A stretch of DNA of 30,399 nucleotides from contig DASRJX010000097.1 of NCBI GenBank assembly GCA_035649235.1, forward strand, positions 1 to 30,399. The letters run 5' to 3'. Below the pieces are notes generated by a model. It saw only the letters and a list, made by a program, of their open reading frames with translations, was not told the origin of the DNA and did no database searches. The translations under genes and the position numbers were made by a program. The number at the start of each line of letters is the position of its first letter. Position 1 is the first letter of the stretch. Positions 16,901-24,400 of the stretch are shown here, piece after piece. The stretch comes from DASRJX01 sp035649235. Lineage in GTDB: Bacteria; Acidobacteriota; Polarisedimenticolia; Gp22-AA2.

Positions 16901-17367
16901 GGGGCCGGAGCCGGGGAGGCGACCTGGACGAGGGGCTGCCCGTCCTGACCTCCGGCAGTCCGCCATCGGAGTGGTCGCGCACGACCTCCCCCGACGCCTA
17001 CGGGAAATACCGCCATACCATGGCGGTCGTCGTGCCGGGCGCCGCCGACCAGGTGGCCACCTTCACGGCCGATCTCCCGAAGGCCGGACTCTGGGACCTG
17101 GAGTATCACCTGCCGCCCGCGGGGAGCGAGCCGTCCGCGGGGCGCCGCGGCACGTGGCGGCTGGCCGTCGTCGGCGGGTCCGGTGAGAGGGACGTCACCT
17201 TCGACGCCGACGGCGGGGAAGTCGGCTGGAACAAGGTGACGGAGGTTGACCTGCCGGCGGGCGAGGTGCAGGTCAGGGTCTCGGACGCGACCGACGGCGA
17301 CCTGGTGGTCGCCGACGCGATCCGGTGGACGCCCGGGACCCGCGCCGGGGAGAGGGGCGGGCAGTGA
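13975..17367 (+). CDS. ABC-2-type permease fused to a degenerate M1-peptidase-like domain and a C-terminal beta domain
   Basis: An 1130-residue inner-membrane protein. Residues 1-290 hold about seven membrane helices of an ABC-2-like permease; DSRERIEEVVDSLP (92-105) is the cytoplasmic coupling-type loop. Residues about 310-840 have the layout of the M1 aminopeptidase-like domains often fused to such permeases: a beta-rich part, a helical part, and the M1-like tail with LKGGAM (764-769) and FTLGDVEGW. The zinc motif HExxH is absent. The matching helix reads DFVCETLALRLL (675-686), keeping Glu679 but lacking both histidines, so a working peptidase is unlikely. Residues about 1005-1118 resemble the golvesin/CBD-type beta domain (WNKV, then GDLVVADAIRW). 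The start overlaps the ATPase stop. The large outer part probably contacts substrate or the periplasmic pump components. Confidence 0.85.
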   Translation: MIRPGIVWGVARAEMRQCRRLVRFWIFEAMAAIVGLSVYVYYMTVHWSLSASAASAAIVNPRYLIKFLGIYYLYFGFFFGLVFLGFDLRARDSRERIEEVVDSLPCSNLEWLLGRYLGILIPTWLPLCAISLVLLLVGLPFGESLEPGSLVTFVLPMALPGSCFVLGLTFLVTLIVRQRLLAAALLVAFLVALIVADFSIVPLSMLPVTDLSGGFSVPDTSDIIPRIIDARGLAQRAGFLLAGIAFVFCAALIYPRRDDTPRWLTGLLALVLLAGAGALCVGQVLSTRGLLARREAWKSVHRERSAMAVPDLLDLAGRVRLDPGRRLEADLRLRIGAPEGARLSRALFSLNPGLRVTSVSGSDGQPVPFEQKDGLLDIALARPIEDQEVMDLAIALSGRPDPAFAYLDSAFEPLTRSVRDSKILLLGQEPLIFDERFVALLPGVRWLPSPGTEIGPAASSPRADFFRIDLTVDLPEGWLAAGPGRREPLPGGEGRALFRFAPPAPVPGVALVAGRFRSAQTRVGDVTLEALVHPSHAGNLDFFSDAGAEIEGFIAGRLEEAARLGLDYPFDALTLVEVPSSLRGYAGGWRMDSALVQPAMILTREAGFPTARFDVRFRDQAKFEELAGGLPRAKRDALVRFFQNDFSGGNPFMASAKSFFGFQTAAAGPDALALDFVCETLALRLLTDRHAYFSVFHLGADLDRTIGRGMQGLADPARADEDLSRALIDFVTSRAAVWDSVLGTRLRDLDPFQDPSKTLDVLTLKGGAMAESLLDGLGRQRAGRLLAELRRRHAGRTFDRSDIVDAGRALGQDLGEQLALWIDSTGLPGFTLGDVEGWRLPDRHGAPVYQLEITVRNEEETPGLARLEYTLPGAAGAAKDRTEPIPFPGRSAIQVGLVTAAVPQTVRVVPYLALNRGPFTVPLPALNEDRIERREPFHGWRPLDWAAGAGETVVVDDLDQGFGIERIGERSRWRVRGRSRGGDLDEGLPVLTSGSPPSEWSRTTSPDAYGKYRHTMAVVVPGAADQVATFTADLPKAGLWDLEYHLPPAGSEPSAGRRGTWRLAVVGGSGERDVTFDADGGEVGWNKVTEVDLPAGEVQVRVSDATDGDLVVADAIRWTPGTRAGERGGQ

Positions 17368-18434
17368 ACAGACGGATCACCCTGGCGGCTTTGGTCCTGC
17401 TGGTCCTCTGCGGCTGCGACACGCGGGAGGAGCAGGCGCCCATCGAATTCCGCGTCCCGGTCAGCGTCCGCGAGGTCAAGACGGGCGCCGTGGAGGACCG
17501 CATCGGTGCCGCGGGGACTCTGCGCGCCGTCAAGACCATCACCCTGCGGGCGGGCACGAGCGGCATCCTCCGGATCGCGGACGCGCCGAGCGGCCGGAAG
17601 TTCACCGAAGGGGACGAGGTCCAGGCCGGCCAGGTGATCGCCGAGATCATCGGCGAGGAGGTGCGCCTGGCCGCCCGGGCGGATGCAAGCCGGCAGCGCT
17701 ACGAGATCGCCAAGGGGGACGTCGAGTCGAAGCAGAAGCTCCTCGCCGCCGGCCTGATCGCGGAGCTCGAGCTGCGCCGCGCCAAGACGGAGCTGGCAGA
17801 GGCGAAGCTCGAGTGGGAGCGCAGCCAGTACACGGAGGAGCGCTCCCGGCTCGTCACGCCGATGTCCGGCGTCATCCTCCGACTCGGGCGGGACGAGAAG
17901 AGCCAGCTCCTGGCCGAGGGCCAGCTCGTCCCCCAGAACTACGAAGTGGCGCAGCTGGCGCTGACCGACCGGCTGGTCGCCGAGGTCCACCTCGTCGGCC
18001 CCGACGTGCCCCGCGTGCGCGTCGGGCAGAGGGCCCGCATCCGCTACCAGGCCTGGGAGGGAGAGGACTTCACGGGGCGCGTCACGCGCCTCGCCCCCGC
18101 CCTCGATCCCGGCACCCGCACGCTCCGGGCCGAGATCGAAATCGACAACCTGCGCAACCGCCTCCGGCCGGGGATGTTCGTCGAGGCGACCATCGTCGCG
18201 GATCGCCGTGAGAACGTGCCGGTCGTGCCGCGCGACGCGGTCACCGAGCGCGGCGGGCAGAAGGTCGTCTTCGTGCTCGACGGACAGCGCGTCAACCGGC
18301 GCGAGGTCGTACTGGGGTTCGGTGACGAGGACGTCGTGGAGGTTCGCGAGGGCCTGGCCGTCGGGGACCGCATCGTCGTCAAGGGTCTGGAGACCCTGAC
18401 CGACGGGACCCGCGTCCGCGTCGCGGGCTCCTGA
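17364..18434 (+). CDS. RND-type membrane fusion protein (periplasmic adaptor), lipoprotein
   Basis: A 356-residue HlyD/AcrA-family adaptor that links an inner-membrane pump to a TolC-type channel. GTG 17364 overlaps the previous stop (GTGA) and starts a lipoprotein signal with lipobox LCGC. Cys18 is followed by Asp, the residue that in enterobacteria keeps lipoproteins in the inner membrane, which fits an adaptor. Two lipoyl-like halves (about 55-100 and 165-200) flank a helical hairpin (about 105-165). A beta barrel (VHLVGPDVPRVRVGQ onward) and a membrane-proximal domain follow. The hairpin is short compared with AcrA. It is the only adaptor for two RND permeases in the operon. The RND permease gene starts 2 nt after its stop. 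Confidence 0.95.
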   Translation: MNRRITLAALVLLVLCGCDTREEQAPIEFRVPVSVREVKTGAVEDRIGAAGTLRAVKTITLRAGTSGILRIADAPSGRKFTEGDEVQAGQVIAEIIGEEVRLAARADASRQRYEIAKGDVESKQKLLAAGLIAELELRRAKTELAEAKLEWERSQYTEERSRLVTPMSGVILRLGRDEKSQLLAEGQLVPQNYEVAQLALTDRLVAEVHLVGPDVPRVRVGQRARIRYQAWEGEDFTGRVTRLAPALDPGTRTLRAEIEIDNLRNRLRPGMFVEATIVADRRENVPVVPRDAVTERGGQKVVFVLDGQRVNRREVVLGFGDEDVVEVREGLAVGDRIVVKGLETLTDGTRVRVAGS

Positions 18435-18436
18435 TC

Positions 18437-21400
18437 ATGGAGTCGATAGCAGCGCTCGCCACCCGACGGCCGGTGGCCGTCTGCATCGTCGCCCTCGCCC
18501 TGGGCCTGCTCGGCTGGACCTCCTGGGACCGCCTCGCCATCGACCTGCTCCCCGATATCCAGAGCCCGACGATTATGGTCTCGATCCGGTCCGGCGATCG
18601 CCCGCCGGAGGAGATCGAGCGGAACTACGGCGAGCAGCTCGAGCAGGCGCTGTTCGCCGTGAGCGGCATCCGCGGGGTCGATCAGGTAGCGCGCACCGGC
18701 CGGATCGTCGCCGCCATCGGGTTCGACTGGGACACCGACATGGACCTCGCCCTGGTCGAGGTCGAGAAGGCCGTCGGGCCCATCCGCTCCGACCCGGACG
18801 TCGAGGACGTGAGCGTCCGCCGCTTCGACCCCCGCCAGGCCGCCGTGATCGTTCTCGGGCTCGTGGCCAGGGAGGGAGGCCCCGACCTCGCCGAATTGCG
18901 CCGCATCGCCCGCCGCCAGGTCGCCGTGGCGCTCGAGCGCCTGAAGGGCGTCGCCGAGGTGCGGGTCACCGGCGGCCGGGAGAAGGAGATCCGGGTCCTG
19001 GTGGAACCCTACAAGGCCGAGGCCCACGGCCTGACGATCGCGGACCTGCGCAAGCGGCTCCACGCGGCGAACGTCGACATCAACGCCGGGACCCTCGAGG
19101 AGGGGAGCAAGGTCTACCTGATCCGCGGCCTGGCGCGCTACGAGGACACCCGCGACATCGCCAACGTCGTGGTCAGCTTCCCCCAGGACCAGCAGGGGAC
19201 GCGCGAGCCGATCCACCTGGGGGACGTGGGCCGGGTGGAGCAGGTGGACCGCGATATCAGCGATCTCGTCCGGGTGGACGGCCGCGAGGGAGTGGGGCTT
19301 GCCATCTACAAGGACGCCGGCGCCAACACGGTTGAGGTGTCGCGCACCGTGCTCGACGCACTGAGAGACCTGCAGGCGGACCTGCCGAACGTCGAGGTCG
19401 TCCTGATCTCCGACGAGGCGACCCTGATCCGGGACTCGATCGCGGAGGCGCAGGACTCCGCTCTCATCGGCGTCGTGTTGGCCGTCCTGGTCCTGGTCGT
19501 GTTCCTGCGATCGGCGGGCCCGACCGTCCTGATCGCCGCGGTCGTTCCCGTCTCGCTCCTCGGCACCCTGTTCGTCATGCACCTCTCCGGACAGACTCTC
19601 AACATCATGACCATGGCCGGCCTGGCGCTGGGTGCCGGGATGCTCGTCGACAACGGCATCGTGGTCGTGGAGAGCATCTTCCGACGCCTTGCCGGCGGCG
19701 AGGCGATCGCGGACGGTGTTGTGCGCGGGACGGCCGAGGTGGCGGCGGCGATCACGGCGAGTACTCTCACGACCTGCGCGGTGTTCCTGCCGATCCTCTT
19801 CGTGCGCGGGGTCGCGGCCCGCCTGATCAGCGGACTCTCCTTCACCGTCATCGTCTCGCTCCTGATCTCGCTCGTCGCCGCCATGATGCTGATCCCGGCG
19901 CTGGCGGCCTGGCTGCTGCCGCGGCGCGGGGTCCGGGCGGCCGATCCGGGCCAAGGCCGCGTCGAGCGGTTGGTGGCCGCCCTGCTGCGGTGGCCGGGTC
20001 TCGTGACCTGCGTCTGGATGCTCCTGGCCGCCGGGGCGGGTGTGTCGCTCCTGCGCCTCGGCACCCAGCTCCTGCCGCCCACCGATCCGCGGCAGTTCTC
20101 GCTGCGGCTGACCTGTCCGCCTGGCCAGCGCGTCGAAGCGACAGCGCGCGTGGCCGAGGCGGTCGAGGGCATCCTCCAGGAGGCGGCCGGCGCGGACCTG
20201 GTCGCGATCCTGTCGGAGGTGGGACGCGTCCCCGAGGACGATCGGATGATCCGCGAGGAACAGTCGGAGGAGAACACCGCCCGCATCATCGTGCGCCTGC
20301 GTCCCGGCGGGCGATCGGGCGGCCAGGTCGTGGCCGCGGCGGCGGGGGCGGTCGCGGGCCTCGAAGGGGTGGAGGCCTCCTGGGAGACGGGATCCTCCGC
20401 CCTGGCGCTGGCGCTCGGGACCTCGCGCCCGCCGATCGTGGTGGAGATCGCGGGCCAGTCCCCGGAGGAGCTCCGCCGGGCGGCCACGGCGGTGCGGGAC
20501 GCCCTGGCGGCGCGGAGCGAGCTGTGGAACGTGCGCTCCTCGTTCGAAGGAGGGCCGCCGGAGCTGCACGTCGTCCTCGATCGCCGGATGGCCGACGGGC
20601 TGGGCGTCGACCTGGACCTCGTCGCCGGCCAGATCGAGGCCTCCCTCGACGGCCTCAAGACCACGACGATGTTCACGGGGGACGAGGAGCAGGACGTGGT
20701 CCTCATGCTGCCCCGGGTCCGGCGCGACGAGCTGTCGCGCGTGGCGCTCACGACCCCCGGCGGCGCGCGCGTCGTGGTGGGGGACGTGGCGCGCCTGGTG
20801 CCGGAATCCGGGGCGCGCGAGATCTTCCGCCGCGACCAGCGGCGTGTCGCGCGGGTCACGGCGCGCATCTCGGAGCACGCCGACTATCCGGCGGCCATCC
20901 AGGCGGCGCGCGCGGCGCTCGACGCGGCGCCGCTGCCGCCTGGGCTCAGCATCCGCGTGGCGGGCGAGGAGGAGGAGCGCACCCGGATCTTCTCCGAGCT
21001 GCGCTTCGCGGGTGCTTTCGCCCTGGTGCTGGTGTTCATGGTGCTGGCGGGGACCTTCGAGTCGCTGGTCCATCCGCTCACGGTGATCTCGGTGGTCCCG
21101 CTGTCGCTCATCGGCGTCGCCGCGATCCTGGTGCCTCTGGGCCAGCCGATCGGCGTCATGGAGATGCTCGGGCTCATCGTGCTGGCCGGGGTGGCCGTCA
21201 ACGACGCCGTCCTGCTCGTCGACGCCGCGCGCCGCCTCATGGCGGAGGGGGTCCCGCGCCGCGAGAGCCTGGCGCGCGCCGCCGGGATCCGGTTGCGGCC
21301 GATCATCATGACGACCGCGACGACCGTCCTGGCCCTCCTGCCGCAGGCGTTGGCAAGGGGAGAGGCCGCGCGCCTGCGGAGTCCGCTGGCCTTGACCATC

Positions 21401-21499
21401 ATCGGCGGCCTGATCGCCTCCACGATCTGCTGCCTCGTGGTCGTCCCCTGCATCTACGACCTGCTCGACCGGCTCCGCCCGGGACGGCGGCCCGCGTGA
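18437..21499 (+). CDS. RND efflux permease 1 (HAE1/AcrB type)
   Basis: A 1020-residue proton-driven inner-membrane permease with the standard RND plan: helix 1 (12-30), a large periplasmic loop, helices 2-6, helix 7, a second large loop, helices 8-12. LPD (38-40) after helix 1 and GMLVDNGIVVVE (401-412) in helix 4 are hallmarks. The first Asp (404 by chain position, AcrB Asp407) is kept and the second is Asn, as in many HAE1 relatives. Helix 10 reads AVNDAVLLVD. Length is normal. It starts 2 nt after the adaptor gene and its stop overlaps the GTG of the second permease, so the two are probably made in equal amounts and may form a heterotrimer, as known for MdtBC. Substrate unknown. Confidence 0.95.
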   Translation: MESIAALATRRPVAVCIVALALGLLGWTSWDRLAIDLLPDIQSPTIMVSIRSGDRPPEEIERNYGEQLEQALFAVSGIRGVDQVARTGRIVAAIGFDWDTDMDLALVEVEKAVGPIRSDPDVEDVSVRRFDPRQAAVIVLGLVAREGGPDLAELRRIARRQVAVALERLKGVAEVRVTGGREKEIRVLVEPYKAEAHGLTIADLRKRLHAANVDINAGTLEEGSKVYLIRGLARYEDTRDIANVVVSFPQDQQGTREPIHLGDVGRVEQVDRDISDLVRVDGREGVGLAIYKDAGANTVEVSRTVLDALRDLQADLPNVEVVLISDEATLIRDSIAEAQDSALIGVVLAVLVLVVFLRSAGPTVLIAAVVPVSLLGTLFVMHLSGQTLNIMTMAGLALGAGMLVDNGIVVVESIFRRLAGGEAIADGVVRGTAEVAAAITASTLTTCAVFLPILFVRGVAARLISGLSFTVIVSLLISLVAAMMLIPALAAWLLPRRGVRAADPGQGRVERLVAALLRWPGLVTCVWMLLAAGAGVSLLRLGTQLLPPTDPRQFSLRLTCPPGQRVEATARVAEAVEGILQEAAGADLVAILSEVGRVPEDDRMIREEQSEENTARIIVRLRPGGRSGGQVVAAAAGAVAGLEGVEASWETGSSALALALGTSRPPIVVEIAGQSPEELRRAATAVRDALAARSELWNVRSSFEGGPPELHVVLDRRMADGLGVDLDLVAGQIEASLDGLKTTTMFTGDEEQDVVLMLPRVRRDELSRVALTTPGGARVVVGDVARLVPESGAREIFRRDQRRVARVTARISEHADYPAAIQAARAALDAAPLPPGLSIRVAGEEEERTRIFSELRFAGAFALVLVFMVLAGTFESLVHPLTVISVVPLSLIGVAAILVPLGQPIGVMEMLGLIVLAGVAVNDAVLLVDAARRLMAEGVPRRESLARAAGIRLRPIIMTTATTVLALLPQALARGEAARLRSPLALTIIGGLIASTICCLVVVPCIYDLLDRLRPGRRPA

Positions 21500-24400
21500 G
21501 CCCGTACAGCCTCCCGATCCGCAGGCCGGTCGCGACCGTCATGGTCTTCGCGGGCATCCTCGCCCTGGGCCTGGTCGCCTGGCGGCGCATCCCGGTGGAG
21601 CTGATGCCGCCCCTGGGGGGCAACGAGCTGTACGTCGACTTCGCGCGGCCCGGCAGCGAGCCCGCGGTCGTCGAGCGGGAGATACTCCTGAGGTTGGAGG
21701 CGCGCGTCGAGGAGTTCCCCGACGTGCTCGACACGCGCGCCGAGGTGCGCGACTTCTCCGGCCAGCTCAGCATCACCTTCGCGCCCGGCACTAACCTCAA
21801 GGTGCGCGAGCTGGACCTCCGCCGGGCGGCCGCCGAGATCCAACGCACGCAGCCCAAGGGCACGTTCGTCGGCGTCAGCTCCCAGGACCTCTCCGCCCTC
21901 AGCCGGTTCGTGATGTTCGTCCAGGTGGTGGGGCTCGAGGACAGGAACACCCTGCTCGATTTCGTGCGCGCCCGCGTCGAGCCGCGGCTGCGCGCGGTCG
22001 CCGGCGTCTCTCGGGTCTTCAGCGGCGGCGGCGCGCCGCAGGAGATGATGGTCCGCATCGACCCCGAGCGCTGCGCCGCCATGGGCATCCTGCCGGAGCA
22101 GGTGGTCCTCGCCCTGCGCCGCGCGGTGCGCACGACAGTGTTCCTCGGCGGCATCGAGGACGATGCCGGCCGCACGGCGGTCGTGCTCGACGGCCGGCCC
22201 GAGGGGGCGGACTCCCTGGGGGACCTGCGCATCACGTCCGAGCTCCCGGTGCAGCTGCGGCACGTCGCGGACATCGGCCTGGGCGCGGGCCGCGAGCAGA
22301 TCTACTTCCGCGTCAACGGCCAGCCGACGGTCGCTTTCATCGTGTTCCAGGAGGAGGGGGCCAACCTGATCCGGCTCGGCCGCGCCCTGCGCGACAGGAT
22401 CGACGATCTGCGGGAGGAGTTCCGGCCGCTCGGCATCGACTTCGTGGTCAATTTCGACTCGGCCGCGAAGGTGGAGGACGAGCTGGACCGCCTGAAGAGC
22501 CTGGCGCTCACCGGGTTCCTCATCGCGCTGGCGGTGCTCTTCCTCTACCTGCGCCAGTGGCGCGCGGTGGCCGTCGTCGGGGTGGCGGTGCCGACGAGCC
22601 TGCTCGCCGCCATCGCGCTCCTCTTCGTGACCGGCCAGAGCATCAATCTCCTGACGCTCTTCGGGCTGGCGGTGGGGATCGGGATGCTGGTGGACAACAG
22701 CATCGTGGTCTACGAGGCGGTCCAGCGGCAGATGGAGCACGGCGCGGACCCGGACCTCGCGGTGGAGGCGGGCCTGCGCCGCACGCTGCGCGCCATCCTG
22801 GCCTCCAGTCTGTGCAACGCCATCGTCTTCCTGCCGATCCTGTTCACGGAGTTCGAGCAGGAGATCCTGAGGAAGCTCCTGGGAGTGCTGGCGCTCGCGA
22901 TCATCCTGCCGATGCTCGGATCGGTCCTGGCCGCCGTCGGCCTCGTGCCGCTCCTGGCCCGCCGCCTGGCGGCGCCCGCGGCCATCGCCGTCATCGAAGA
23001 GAGGGAGCGGCGCAGGGAGGAGCAGGGAGGGCTGCCGGCGCCCGATCGGGTCCGGGAGCTGTTCGGGGCGGTCCTGACGCTGGCGCTGCGGCGGCCCGGC
23101 GGGTGGATCACCGTGGTCGCCGTGGCGGTGCTACTGACCGCCACCATGGCCGTCCCCTGGATCGCGGTGAGCACGGTCACGGAGGAAGCACCCCAGGCGG
23201 AGTCGGTCCGCTTCAGCGTGACGACGGAGTCCGGCAGCTCGCTCCAGCAGGCGTCCTCGGCCTTCGCGCGTCTGGAGGACTCGGTCCTCCAGGTGGAGGG
23301 CGTGAAGCGGGTGGAGAGCGTCCTGCGCGCGACCGGAGGGACGCTGACCATCCACCTCGATTCCGGGAAGGAGGAGGCGGGCGCCGTGAGCGCTGGCCGC
23401 ATCCGCGGCATCGTGCGCGAGGCGGCCGACGAGATAGGTTCGCTCGAGGTCTCGTCCGCGTCGTCGTCCCTCGGGGGCGGCGGTCCGCGATCGCGCGGCA
23501 CGCTCGCCTCGCTCCTGGGCCAGGGCCCGGCGCGGATCGTCCTCTCCGGCCCCGACTCGCGCGGGCTCGGACGGCTCGCGACCGACGTGGAGGAGCGTCT
23601 GCGGTCCGTGGACGAGATCGGCCAGACGACGATCGAAGGGGGCACCGGCCAGTACGAGATGCGCGTGGCGCCCGACCAGACCGCCTTGAGCTCCCTGGGA
23701 CTGACGGCGGATCAGGTGCTGCCGGCGCTGAACGTCCTGCGGCGCGAGGGGGTCGAGCTGCGCACCGGCTTCACGCTCGCGGACGGCCGCGAGATCCCGC
23801 TGGTCGTGAGGCGCGGCGGGGCGCGGGCGGAGTCGGGAGACGATCTGGAGCGGCTGCGTCTGGCGACGCCCGTGGGCGCTTTGCCGATCTCCGCCCTCGC
23901 CGAGGTGCGCCGGATGCCGCCTCCGCCTCTCATCCAGCACCGCAACGGCCGGCGCGAGCTGAGCGTCACCTACCTCCTGGACGAGAAGGCCCCGCGGACG
24001 GGGCCGGCGCGCCAGGCGCTGGAGCGACGGATCCGGGAGGCGATCCAGCAGGTGCGCCGGCCGGCGGGCTACGCCGTCGAGGCCCCCGGAGCGGATGCGC
24101 CCTTCTCCTGGTTCCGCAGGATCCTGGTGCCGATCCTGCTGCTCCTGTACGGTGTTTTGGCGGTGACCTTCGAGTCGATGACGCTGCCGCTCCTCGTCCT
24201 CCTGGCGCTGCCGCTCACCGTCCTGGGGGCCACCTGGGCGCTGGTGCTCGCGGGGATGCCGGCGGGGGTGATGGCCCTGGTCGGCGGCGTGGCGCTCATC
24301 GGATTGACCATCAACCCGGCGATCCTGCTGGTCGACCGCATGCAGCAGCGGGCCCGCGTGGGCGGCCTTTCGCCTGGAGCGGCGGCCCTGTCGGCGGTGA

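Noticed and set aside
18044..21073. Minus-strand open frame of about 1000 codons opposite the first RND permease
   Set aside because: Charged, His/Asp/Arg-rich shadow translation without domains, on the strand opposite an obvious gene.
19990..21495. Open frame continuing the RND-ABC fusion gene upstream by 502 codons
   Set aside because: It overlaps the first RND permease in another frame and translates to Arg/Gly/Pro-rich nonsense; the RND helix 1 starts only at 21496, where GTG overlaps the upstream stop.
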